64,000 bases of DNA from NCBI GenBank assembly GCA_950295325.1, contig OX485809.1:8246001-8310000 (forward strand). The letters are read 5' to 3'. This document shows, piece after piece, positions 23,880-34,219 of the stretch (position 1 is the first letter of the stretch; every line of letters starts with the position of its first letter). Under the pieces are notes generated by a model, which saw only the letters and a program-made list of their open reading frames with translations, did not search any database and was not told where the DNA came from. Source of the DNA: Polytrichum commune (taxonomy: Eukaryota > Streptophyta > Polytrichopsida > Polytrichales > Polytrichaceae). The position numbers and the translations under genes were made by a program.

Positions 23880-24460
23880 TAAATAACCTCCTTAGCAGGA
23901 GGTGAACCTGGCAAAGCACCACCAAAGGGTCCAAGTATTATCTGGAGGCTAGTTAGTATTGAAAAATCATGAAATTTGCGTATCATTGCCGTTAGTATCA
24001 ATTGCCCCAAATGAACAAGACAATCACTCACACTCATTGTATTAGGAGAATTCAAATAAGAAGAGGGATTAGCATACAAAAACTGGTACGTACTGTCCTC
24101 CTTCCAAAGTGGGATAGTGTCATCAATTATGTCATTACCTCCTCAGCTGGCCCTTCCAAGGGAATTCGCAGCATTGCATCGAGATTCTTACTACCCAACT
24201 TTGGTCTTGATCAAATTCTGCACACTGAAAGCACGCTCACATGTCTTTGTAGATACACATTGCACATGAGCTAACTCTGCAAGAATAAGGAGGTTGGGGT
24301 ACCGTGCTTGCAAAGCATGATTCCAAGTTATCATGCCCAAACAAAAGCCTGAAATTCTTATCCCCCCATTCTGTAGTGCACTGAAGCTTGAAGGCTAAAA
24401 ATTCACGCTTACATGTTGTTTGGTCCACAAGAGGAGGAAGTTTAAAGCTTCCATGTCTCA
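23880..24460 (-). pseudogene. hAT-type transposase C-terminal remnant
   Basis: Read on the minus strand from about 24460 down, frames together give a peptide like the C-terminal dimerisation region of hAT/zinc-finger-BED proteins. It starts in one frame (PLVDQTTCKREFLAFKLQ), shifts frame near 24350, continues as YPNLLILAELAHVQCVSTKTCERAFSVQNLIKTKVG, then meets stops near 24190 and a further segment containing IPLWKED and YLYANPSS-like residues. At least one frameshift and in-frame stops show it is dead. The zinc finger and catalytic parts were not found nearby. Family assignment rests on the CERAFSVQNLIKTK motif. Confidence 0.6.
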
Positions 24461-25163
24461 CTGTAAGTACAATACCTCGCAGTTACACAGAGCAACAACA
24501 ATGAAAACCTCTTGAAGCTATTGTTACTCAACAATCTAGCAATTCTAGAACTCAAAAACTCATAATGCAAACGAAAATGCAAGCTCCACCGTTGCGGAAT
24601 GGAAGTTGTGGCGGGAAGCAAGTAACCCTAAACCACAAGCCAACAAGGCATAGTCTCCAACTATGCATAGTATTGAAAAAAATACTTAAATATATATATA
24701 AATATATATATATTTGGTCGGCTGCCTGATGTGAAAATAAATTTTCAATCGGTAATTTGCCGTGGATACTCTAGGGCAGCTTGCCTTAATGCCGGCATTT
24801 TTTTATATTTTTCTAATCAACCCATTTCCGTAAACCTTGATTTTCTTCCGGAACCCCTTCCTAAACTTTCCAATTGCATTCGGAAATTCTCCAAATCAAC
24901 CGGCTAGCTTGTAACTAACTGCCGGCACTACCTGTTCATTGCTTCGACCTACAAATTCATTGAATGTTTTGCCCAACAGAATTTTGGTTGGTCTGCTCCA
25001 TGGTGGCTTATCAAAGCTGCCCTTATTGTGTGTATTTCAACATGTAGTTGGGAAACCCTTAAATGCCTAACTGTGTCATTTTCGGGATGTAAGGTGATCT
25101 GCAAATTAGCAATACCAACAATTATAGCCATTTGCTGAGTGTCACTGCAAACCTATTCAAAAC
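24461..25163. other. AT-rich intergenic DNA with fragments of CCGG-type repeat
   Basis: No gene seen. The part around 24896-24945 resembles the end of the CCGG MITE family (GTAACTAACTGCCGG). A short AT-rich run occurs near 24690-24712. Confidence 0.4.
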
Positions 25164-25165
25164 TA

Positions 25166-25527
25166 CACTAAATATGACATTTAGTGTCACCAATTTTAAT
25201 TGTCATGCTCAATACTAATTGTAAACCGCGGTATAGTGTCATCAACACTAAAAGTTAACCCAACATTATTTGTTATTCCTTGTAAAACATTGTGGGGGAT
25301 TATAGATTGACAGTGTTGCAATTACTGTCCTTTACCAAGTTATTTTTCAATTGTTCATAACAATATTTCATCACAAGTTGATGACAAGAGAAGCTAGGAT
25401 TTTGAGCATGGGATGAACTCATCCGTCACCCATGACAATATTTGTTTAGTTGTTCTTAAGAAGTGTAATCCAAAAAGTTACTATAGTGACATTAAACACC
25501 ATATGACACTAAATATCATATTTAGTG
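25166..25527. mobile_element. TA-flanked MITE, family B, with clean ends
   Basis: Flanked by TA at 25164-25165 and 25528-25529. Ends are CACTAAATATGACATTTAGTG and, inverted, CACTAAATATGATATTTAGTG, so the terminal repeats are nearly perfect and each is itself a near-palindrome (CACTAAAT...ATTTAGTG). The body matches the reverse of 5787-6180. No coding capacity. Confidence 0.8.
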
Positions 25528-25686
25528 TAGTAAGACCAAACTAATTATAAACTGTGATTTCAGACTTGATCTGTATAATCTATTTAGAAACCAATTCAAC
25601 AGTAGTCACACTAATTTCTAGGTTGAAAGTTTTGTATGAATCTCATTGAAGCCATGCATTCTAAAAGATTGTGATCTAAAAAACTA

Positions 25687-25980
25687 CCCTAAATAGTAGT
25701 GTTGTTACCACCCTACCTTGCTCAACACTAATTTTCAATTCCTTGATAATCGATGTTAGAGATAAATGTGCCACTACCTTCCCCATTGCCACCTCCCTTA
25801 TTATATCCTTTTTTTTATACCCTTACTAACACTCAATTCAAACATGTAACTTCCACATAATACCATAGTTGATATTTAGTGTTTGAGCTTACATTTGATG
25901 ATACTTACTTTCATAGGCTTATTAATAATCAATGTATGCATTTGTATTTAGTGTATCAAACATAAAACTCCTATTTAGTG
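25687..25980. mobile_element. TA-flanked MITE, family B-prime, copy 1
   Basis: About 294 bp flanked by TA (25685-25686, 25981-25982). Its reverse complement matches 30530-30848 over most of its length, including a shared AACATGTAACTT segment and internal TATTTAGTGT motifs. Confidence 0.7.
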
Positions 25981-25987
25981 TAGTGTG

Positions 25988-26880
25988 AGGCACACAAATG
26001 TGCTCAATCAGGAATATGTGAGGTATCTTCTATTTAGAAACATTGTAGTTATACGATGTATCATATTCTAAGACTATTTTTGCTACCGGCTTTAGATTCT
26101 GCAATGAAATGATAGGAAATTGATTTAAAGTCCAAGAAGCCAAAAGGCTTATTGTTCTAAAAATACATCAGGATGGTGTCAAACCAACCATTTCCCTTGG
26201 AGTGGTAGAGTGTGGTAGCCTATGCAAGACAAAAGTTAATATTGACTTGATGGTCCAGTTGAAAGAAAGACTTCCTAACATCACATTCTCAAATAATTTT
26301 TGAAACTTCTCTCTCATGGAATTATATAGGATTGCAACACAAAATGTGCTTCATTTTCAACTGCATTATAAAAGAAAAAGTGACATGTTATCTTTTGAGA
26401 TAAGGATAGTCAACCATGGCCTAGTTTCAATGGCAAGTCTATGATAAGGGTCTAATGATAAGGGTAGGCAACAATGATCTTGTGTTCTAGTGGTGTCAAT
26501 GGTTGCTTCAAGTATGATTCACATTTGGAGTTGAGAAAATCTTTGAGATGCAAGTAATGTAGTTTCTTCTGTGCGAGATGGAAAGAGTTCCACTTTGCAG
26601 TAAGAAAAACCTCCTTGGTATCATCAAATGTGATTTTTGGTGTTGTAGGTTGTCATGAGTTTCCCAATGAGGTAGACCCCATGACGCCTTTCATATGGTT
26701 GTTAATTTGTGCTAGGTGTCAAATCCTCATTAGATAAATATTGAGGTCACTATAGGGCAAGCCTCCTAAGATATGGCAAACACCAATTTTACCGCTTTTA
26801 GCTTAGATTCGGCATCCAAAAATCTTCAAAATCGGCAATATATTAATAGTGGCAAATTGCCTTGAATTTAATAATAATTT
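25988..26880. other. AT-rich intergenic DNA, nothing recognised
   Basis: No exon, RNA gene or transposon terminus was identified here. Confidence 0.45.
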
Positions 26881-26889
26881 TTTTTGACG

Positions 26890-27140
26890 TAAGTTGTAAA
26901 AGTGTCAGTTGTTCGTTCTATTGGGCCCCAACACCATCATTGAACCCAGTCGAAAGAGGAATTTCCATCACAACAGGGCGCTGCTTGGCTTGGAAGATGC
27001 CCTCCAGCGTTAGGTTCATCATTGACTGTCGAAAGTCATTTTTTTCCCATTTCAGAATGCTAAAATCCGACTCAACGCTTGTTGTGTTGGCAAAATCCAT
27101 TTGCCAATCCACCGTGGAACATTTGCAAATGCTCAAAGCA
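26890..27140 (-). pseudogene. Second hAT-type transposase C-terminal remnant
   Basis: On the minus strand a ~70-residue open stretch contains TTSVESDFSILKWEKNDFRQ followed by SMMNLTLEGIFQAKQ, the pattern of the hAT C-terminal dimerisation domain (S-x-ESDFSILxWEKxxxR...LEGIFQAKQ). Upstream coding (27140-27340) is broken by stops. It is a different hAT lineage from the remnant at 23880-24460. Confidence 0.55.
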
Positions 27141-27428
27141 TCCTTCAGATCATCCCATCCCGTTGAAAGAACGTTGTATGATCTTGCATATCAATGGGGA
27201 ACTTGGAGCTGAGTTCCCTCTTGTAAGTCAGACTCTACCTAGTCATCGACGGTATTGTCATAACAAAGAACACCTCCAATGACACGTTTGCGCAGCGTTT
27301 CTGGACAAAACATTCACTCCTTATTTTCGGCATCCATGATACCTTATATTATCTAAATGTGACGTTTAAAATTAAAATGCCACATTTTAGGAGGCCTGCT
27401 ATAGGGTGTTGAGGTCAAGAATGCATTC

Positions 27429-27651
27429 AAAACTCATTCAAGGGTCCGAGATGACCCTAAACTACTAGATAATGGTGAAGGGATACCCAAATCTCAATAA
27501 AGAGGTCGGCGGTTCGATTCCCGGCTGTGAAATCTCCTCTCTACTTGACATAATAACTTGCCAGGTGGTCGAGTGCACCTTGTGCTTTGCCACTAGCCTC
27601 TCAACCTTCTCTCTCTCATAAAAAAAAAAAAAAAAAAAAAACTCATTCAAG
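27429..27651 (+). mobile_element. tRNA-derived SINE with target-site duplication
   Basis: The body is 27443 to about 27637. It has a box-B-like pol III promoter (GGTTCGATTCC at 27510-27520), a weak box A about 40 bases upstream and a 3' A-tail of about 20. The 14-base direct repeat AAAACTCATTCAAG flanks it at 27429-27442 and 27638-27651. At least the 11 bases ACTCATTCAAG are outside the tail, so this is a genuine LINE-mediated insertion. Length about 195 bp. Confidence 0.85.
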
Positions 27652-28111
27652 AAGTGTAGCTTCGTGTTGCTCATTTATGTTGCAACTTTGCCATTACTTT
27701 GGGTTGTTTTCAACAACGAGTTTTGCTTCTTTTCTATGTTTAACTCCAACTATTAGGGTTTTTTTTTCTTTTTTGGTTCATTCACAGAAACTAGGTAACA
27801 TGAATTTTGGAATGTGACGTGAAGCCAGAATGCAGGGTGATTACATTTTAAAGTGTTGAAGTGCAAAGTGTGCCCACAGTGGATGCCTGCCATTGTAGTG
27901 CAGCATGACAACACTCAGATGACAATAACTGAAGCTCAATCCCAGACGGAGCCTGCATGCAATTGGAAGCAATCTTCTTATTTCAGTCTTGGAGTTAACC
28001 GTGTTTGAAGCTAATGCTATTTTCATTGATCTACAGACCTGTAGAGTGTGCAGCGAAACAAACTGAGTCAGGCATCTAAAACTGAAATTTGAGCTTCACT
28101 TGCTGACATCT

Positions 28112-28561
28112 AAGGGCCGCTTTAATTTACACCTAGAGGCTGGGCCAATTCCCCTTGCATGAAATTTCAGTCCCGTGTGGGTTGGAGGCCGGCCTCAACT
28201 AAACATTCTAATAAGATTATAATGGGGGCCAATTTTCCCATATGTAAAGGCCTTAGGGCCAAGAAGCTAGGTCAATTCAATAAATCTGGCATATTTGAGT
28301 TTTTGTTTTTGTTTTTGTTTTTAAATTATTTTTTCTGTTGAAATATGACATTGGCTTTTCGTTTTGGGTGCACCCAATTCAATGACCTCGGATTGTGTCA
28401 GATCCTTCATTTTTTTATTAAAAATTTCATAACACCAAATCGGCCTAGGCTCTAGGTGTAAAGGGGTTGGGGTCGATTTCCACCTTTTGGCCAATCACAA
28501 GTAAGGATTTCAAGCCTTTTACACAAGGTTTTGGCCCAGGTTCTAGGTGTCAAGCGGCCCT
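28112..28561. mobile_element. Tourist-like MITE with GGGCCGCTT termini
   Basis: Ends are GGGCCGCTTTAATTTACACC and the inverted match GGGCCGCTTGACACC, both running into CTAGA..CTGGGCCAA. It is flanked by TAA on both sides. A 3-bp TAA duplication with GGGCC ends fits a PIF/Harbinger MITE of ~450 bp. The interior is AT-rich and non-coding. Confidence 0.75.
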
Positions 28562-28841
28562 AAGTGAATGAATTTTCAAATATCCATTGTCAGAAGATTA
28601 TTTCAAGTTTGCTACTTGGCATTCCATCAATATTGACAAATGCACAAGATGCGATTTGAAATTTCTATTTGAACTCTTAACACATGCCACGACTCAATTT
28701 TGCATGCCTCCCCACATCAAACAATATGAGGTTGAAGAAGCAGATTTTCCACATTGCAAAACTCAGATTCTCATATACATTTGGACTCTACTTCAACTCA
28801 AAGCTCTCATGTTCTTTGTGGATCTTGTTCAATAACCATGG

Positions 28842-29600
28842 TTCACCTAAACGATCTTTTTGCTAGTGTTAGAATAGACTTTAATAAATCTGTTTTTGTG
28901 AAGTTGCATGTTGGTAGTTCTATGAGGGATGTAGCAAATGAGTTGTAGGTGACTTAGAGTCATGTCAGACGAATTAAAAAGAAGAGATTGTCCGATCTTT
29001 CAGCTAGTAGTGGTGGTAAACCACAAGTGCTCACAAATGCACAAAAGAGGTGTATGTGTCAAATTTGCCAAACATGTGCATAGGGAATGCCAAGTTATTG
29101 TAAGTGTTGATACAATGAGAAGGGCCTTGCATGTTGTAGGGCTTAGATCGAAAGTGAAGCAAAAGAAGCCAAAATTGAACTAGAAGCACATCAAGGAGTG
29201 GCTTAGATTTGCAAGACGCCCTGAATATTGGACATTTGTGATTGGGAGTGCATTATCTTCTCGGGTGAGACACATGCAAATTGATTCTCCTCAGATGGTT
29301 GCAGTTGGTGTTGGATTTGTGATGGACAATCTTGCGATTCAAGATAGTTTCAACAAACAATAAAGTTTGATGGTGGTTTGGTGTTGGTGTGGGGTTGCAC
29401 AAAGTTCTAGGGCCCTAGCATCATTGTAGAGTTGAAGGAAGAATGGATAAACATCTAATATTGTGATCCCCTACCCCAACTTGCTATGCTCTTGAATGTG
29501 GACTGTCTGCCCACAACCTCTTTGTTGGCTAGGCGCACCCTCAAGGCCGCTTCTTGTGGGTCCGACGAAGTACTTAGTAAATTTCATCCAAATTGCAATC
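28842..29600 (+). pseudogene. Tc1-like transposase pseudogene
   Basis: Broken frames spell a Tc1-type transposase in order: an HTH segment (KSVFVKLHVGSSMRDVANEL then HVRRIKKKRL), GGKPQVLT, then in another frame SVDTMRRALHVVGLRSKVKQ followed by KKPKLN, then (stop) KHIKEWLRFARRPEYW, then W-E-C-I-I-F-S-G-E-T where a normal Tc1 has DE-T (the catalytic Asp is replaced by Gly), then SSDG.WCW-like residues. Several in-frame stops and at least two frameshifts make it non-functional. Terminal inverted repeats were not found. Tc1-type (as opposed to plant mariner-type) transposases are better known from animals and fungi. Confidence 0.75.
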
Positions 29601-29644
29601 CTCCATGACAATATTTCATTATTGAATTGTAATTTTTAAATTAA

Positions 29645-29830
29645 TTACCCTATATGTGGTTCTAAAGAGAAGAAGTATTACATGACATGATAGGATTACC
29701 ATATAGTATTTAAAATGTAGTATGTGATTAAAAATGGTGCTATATTACATTGAATGTTTTTCAAATTTTTTGCTTGCACAAATAAAGGGTACCCTATATT
29801 AGTTCTCACCCTAATTCTAATATTTTGCTA
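29645..29830 (+). repeat. Direct repeat copy 1 (paired with 30368-30535)
   Basis: AT-rich segment containing GTGCTATATTACAT and TTTTTTGCTTGCACAAA, matched in the same orientation by 30368-30535 at lower identity. Probably part of an unidentified transposon. Confidence 0.6.
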
Positions 29831-30101
29831 GTGAGGTACCCGTAGCAAATTCATTGTAATAATGAATAAGATATTCATACGAACTCCAAAACTTATGAGG
29901 AAAGAGATTACAACCTTGATTTGGATTTTATCCCCCCATCTCTTATTAATCATGTGTTTCATATCCTAGGAGAAGTGGGCTAGTTGGAAAATTAACCATT
30001 CAAGACCCATCTATCTTACCTTACAAGTCTAGATATTTCACTATCTCATAGTTTATGTATATACGTCCGTTGAACCTTCTCCTTTTCTTCTTGTTGTTGT
30101 T

Positions 30102-30117
30102 GGGGGGGGGGGGGGGG
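30102..30117. repeat. Poly-G run of 16
   Basis: Homopolymer in AT-rich surroundings. Similar G/C runs occur at 44732, 51887, 55020 and 60167. Confidence 0.95.
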
Positions 30118-30367
30118 CATTTATTTATTTTATTCTCTTTTTCTAACACCTTAAATTTTTTTTTCTACTTCTACATTGCCCCATTATCTTGCACCCTTTG
30201 GTAGTTTAAACTCAAAATTTTCCATACAAACTTAACCCTACGTTAGTTTAAAAACGCTACTGGATGATATGAGTAGCCATGTACAAATCTTCATCCACAT
30301 CATGTACATCCCAGGTAAAACCCTGTAGAAGAAGGTCTGCACTATCCTAAACACAACACCATGTATG

Positions 30368-30535
30368 CAGTTCTAGTAAAAAAAATGAAATACTACATGA
30401 CATTATAGAGTACCGTATACATGAACAGACAAGGTGCTATATTACATCCAATATTTTTCAACTTTTTTGCTTACACAAACATAGCATACACTGTATATTA
30501 GGTCTCACCATATTCCCAATATTTCACTACACAAA
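30368..30535 (+). repeat. Direct repeat copy 2 (paired with 29645-29830)
   Basis: Shares GGTGCTATATTACAT and the following ~90 bases with copy 1. It ends where the MITE at 30530 begins. Confidence 0.6.
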
Positions 30536-30848
30536 ACATGATATTTAGTGTTTGATACACTAAATACGAACACATACACTAAATATCAATAACCCTATGA
30601 AAGTAAGTAACATTAAATGTAAACTCAAACACTAAATATCAACTATGGTAATACGTGAAAGTTACATGTTTGAATTTAGTGTTAGTAAAGATATAAAAAA
30701 AGAGGATATGATAAAGGAAATGACAGTAGGGAAGGTAGTGGCACATTTATGTCCAACACTAATTGTGAATGAATTGAAAATTAGTGTTGAGCATGGTAGG
30801 GTGGTAACAACACTAAATATAATCAAACACTAAATATGATATTGTGTG
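30530..30848. mobile_element. TA-flanked MITE in the promoter of the zinc-finger gene
   Basis: 319 bp flanked by TA (30528-30529, 30849-30850) with terminal inverted repeats of about 35 bases starting CACA and containing ATGATATTTAGTGTTTGAT. It is inverted relative to 25687-25980. It ends about 217 bases upstream of the ATG at 31066, so it may supply or displace promoter elements. Confidence 0.8.
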
Positions 30849-30859
30849 TAGTGAAGTGG

Positions 30860-31065
30860 CCGGGGTTACAAGGCATTTGCAAATTGGAGAAAGGGAGCAT
30901 GGAAAAAAGGGGTGGGCCCTTATTATCTTGTGAGTGTTTGGAGTGGAGGAGAGGAGGGGAGAGGAGAAGGGAAGGGAAGGGAAGGAGGTTGGTCATCCTT
31001 CGCTCGCCATCGCCGCTTGTGCCTTCACTTGAACACTCGCAACAGAAGCAGAAGCGGCCGTAGCC
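30860..31065 (+). promoter_or_regulatory. Proximal promoter and leader of the zinc-finger gene
   Basis: Contains GTGGGCCC near 30911 (a TGGGCC site-II-type element common in plant housekeeping and plastid-protein genes) and a purine-rich GGGAA/GGAGA tract at about 30945-30990, probably in the 5'UTR. Confidence 0.45.
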
Positions 31066-34038
31066 ATGGACGCGCTCGCGCTCATGGGCGCCACCGTGCC
31101 CTCGGCTGCCAGCATCAATTGGAAGAGCAGCAGGAGCAGCAGCAGGAGCAATGTCGCCTCTGCTGTAACGCCAGTGCGAGTGGTGAGCAGCAGCAGCAGC
31201 AGACAGTCGGAGGAGAAAGCGGGAGGAGGAGTCGCTCACGAGAACAAGGAGCAACAAAGCGACCGACCTGCTCAATCTCGTCCTGTACGTCTTTTTGGGT
31301 TTCTTGCGTGCTTTTTTTTTTTTTTTTTTTCCTTTCTCTTTTCCGATTTCTCCCGTTTTGTAGTTTTGTAGTTTTCGATTTTTCCGAATTTGGAGCTGGA
31401 TATTGAAAGTTCATGGAGTTTCTCCTGTGGTCGCTCCTGTAGGACTAGTCTTTGAATAATTAACACGTTTTTCAAAGGTTTCTGAGCTAATGCCACATGC
31501 TCATCGTACCCATGAAGTAGGCACCGAAAGAAAAGAAGGAAAAAAGAAAGACGACTCCGATGTTGCACCTGCGTGAAGTATAGTGTTGCTCATTTTCGAG
31601 TCGGTATGAATGTGCATGTACTCCTGAAACGGGGTTTACTAGAATTAGAAGGTTCCTGAAGACTCCTGCCACCTTTCGAAGTTGAAGCTGGCGGGCACCT
31701 ATCTCCCAAAGGCTGAAAATTATCTAGTTCATCCGGATACCCCGGTGTAATTTAGAGAGTATGGGAATTTCTTGAGAGTGGAAAGTGATGTAGAGGGTTG
31801 ATTCTCTCTCCTTAACAATGATCAGTCGACATTTGGGCTTTCTGGGTGAGAGGAGGAAGAGAGTGACCGCCCTGCCCAGTGTCTTCCTGTATGTCTTGTT
31901 GCTTTGGTTACTTGTTTTCCTGAGGGGTTAGGTTGGGTTGGATGATTTTGGAATAAATTTCGATTGTGTATGGAGTTGCTCCTATGGTCACTACCGTTAA
32001 ATGATTCTCTCAATTAATTTTGAGCCAATACTGCATGCTCGTCTTGCACATGAAGTCCACATGTATACCTATCCTTGCCCCAACTGATCATTTGGTTGAG
32101 AGCAAGACAACCCTCTCAATTCTTGAGAGTAAGAAATGACATAGGGGGCTGTTGCCTCTCTTACAATAATTATCGGTGAGTGGGCAACAAGGATTTGGAA
32201 ACTTTTAGGGCTTTATGGGCGGGAGGACGAGGAAAGAGTCCATCAATCTCTTCCTGTACGTCTTGTAGCTTTGCCCGATTGCTTGCTTTGTCTGTGTTTT
32301 TTTGCTTGAAGATTCGAATGTTTATGGAGTTGCTATGGTAGTTTCTGTTTGCTTCCTATGGATTGCTTTTTGTTGAGTACGTAACTCCTAATATCTCTAG
32401 ATTTACTATCTGTATAGATTTTAAATTTCTGATATACTTGTTACCTTTATTTGTGAATGCCCTTTGAACGTCGATACTTGCAAGGATATATCTTGTTGGA
32501 AGCTTACTTGCCTGATTTTTCTGTTTTTGTTTTTTGGGAATCGATTTGAATGGTGTATGGAATTGCTATGCTATGGGAGGCAATGAAGGGTGGTTGAATT
32601 ATGGATTGGCATTGTGGTTTAGCAGGAGGCATGGACGTTGCGCAGGCAGATGCTGTGCGGAGTTTGTGGATTAGGGTTGGCACTTGCCACGACAGGAGGA
32701 CCTGCAGATGACCAGGCCGAGGCTTTAGATAAGGATCCAGGTCCTTGCAGGAACTGCCAGGGTGCTGGTGCTGTGCCTTGTATGTTGCCTTCACCTTTTG
32801 CTGACCTTTTCGTGAATTGTTACCATGTGTAGTCCAATTTTATAGTTATTAGTTCTTAGTACGTGAAAGCAAACGAATTGTTATTGCAAAAAGAAATAAA
32901 ATTACAATCAGGACACTGGATCCTCAAGAAAGAGCTTTGGTCAAAGAGGACCTGGCTGGAAAGACTGTACTATGTGTAGTCCAAATTTGGGTGCACGACC
33001 TTTGTTGGGATGTCCTTATCCACCCTCAATCTTTCAAGTTTTAACCAAAACTGCCAAATTTAGGCCCCCTTTACACTAGAGAGGTTGAGAGCTCAAACAA
33101 TGGAGGCTTCTCATCGGCAGAAAGGAGCCTCTTACGCGTGCTTGTTTATTCAAAGCCCCTTTACACTTGGATCTTTCAGCTTTGGAGCTGGAACTCTTAC
33201 TGGGCTTACAACACTTAGATGGTGCCTTGATGGATATCATGTGGAATGAGTACCACAAGCTCTTGGTCATTTTGGACAAGCTCTTGATCAAAATCCTAAG
33301 CTGCCTTATGGATGTACAAGTAGGGTTGTCTTACCAGTCACTCGTAGAATGTGGTCAGCAGTGAGCTCATTTTCGGCACTGACTGAAATTTCTTGTCATG
33401 GGGTCAGGTGATATGTGTGGCGGTACAGGAAAGTGGAAAGCATTGAACAGGAAGCGCCCAAAGGATGTGTATGAGTACACAGAGTGCCCCAACTGCTATG
33501 GTATGGCTTTTCTCTTACGTCTGGTGGTTGGCTAGGCTATAAACCTCTGCATCGTATTTGTCATCAATTGTGGATTCCCCTCATTTAGAATGATCTAGGT
33601 TGAAGAGGAATGGCTTTTGTCAAAGGGTCATCAAAAATTTCTGGCCTTATTGTATCATGGTAGGGGTTTTTGGTCCCTTAAAAGTTTGCAGCTCGTTTGT
33701 GATGGTGGTGTTTGGGTGTATACAATGTAAGTGATGTCTCTTTTGGTTGTAGAATCAATATGTTTTGTTAATTTTTGTTTGTTTGTTTTTTATCCCTTGA
33801 ATCCGTTGAGGGTCAGGTCGAATATTTAGTTGCGAAGTTTGTTGACTGTTGTAGTTTACAGTGACTTGCTATGAAGAATTAATGATGGTGGTTGTTTCTG
33901 GTTGCAGGAAGGGGGAAGCTGGTCTGTCCAATTTGTTTAGGAACAGGGCAAGCTAATAACAAGGGGTTGCTGCGGAGACCCGAATCCAAAGCCTTGTTGG
34001 ATCAAATGTACCATGGGCGCATCTTACCCAGCATGTAG
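31066..34038 (+). CDS. Plastid DnaJ-type zinc-finger protein, PSA2/EDA3-like (4 exons, 198 aa)
   Basis: Probable thylakoid-lumen protein with a DnaJ-like cysteine-rich domain, a family linked to photosystem I assembly and thiol/disulfide chemistry. Exons are 31066-31284, 32626-32779, 33408-33500 and 33908-34038 (597 bases, one frame). Residues 1-73 are Ser/Arg/Ala-rich, as in chloroplast transit peptides. A twin-arginine plus hydrophobic segment ([16 protein letters not shown], 79-94) resembles a Tat lumen signal. Four CxxCxGxG motifs follow: CRNCQGAG (114), CDMCGGTG (125), CPNCYGRG (151) and CPICLGTG (162), enough for two zinc sites. There is no J domain. The tail [24 protein letters not shown] is characteristic of the plant PSA2-like group as I recall it. 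Exon 2 has a tandem acceptor (TTAGCAG), so one Gln may be added. Intron 1 contains decayed copies of the exon 1 end. Assignment to PSA2 rather than a related DnaJ-zinc-finger protein is likely but not certain. Confidence 0.85.
31215..32600 (+). repeat. Decayed tandem repeat of the exon 1/intron 1 junction
   Basis: A ~370-base unit recurs with starts near 31220, 31835 and 32210, plus a weaker trace near 32515. Each of the first three carries a version of TCTCGTCCT/GTACGTCTT, i.e. the end of exon 1 with a usable GT donor (31285, about 31888, about 32256), followed by a TATGGAGTTGCTCC-like segment. Confidence 0.7.
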
Positions 34039-34219
34039 TATGCCGCATCTAGCTCTAGAAATTTTTGTACCTTGTTTTGAACGTCTATATGCATATCAAT
34101 TTTGATCTGTATACTCAACCTTTACATTGTGAGAATTTGCACAAAATGTGCAGCATAATGGTTTATTTTGTCCATAATATTGAAGGATAGAGTTTTAGAG
34201 GAGGAACCTACTGCACTCG

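Noticed and set aside
27470-27525. Possible tRNA gene because of GGTTCGATTCCCGG.
   Set aside because: No acceptor-stem pairing or anticodon arm could be built. Box B, the A-tail and the target duplication make it a SINE.
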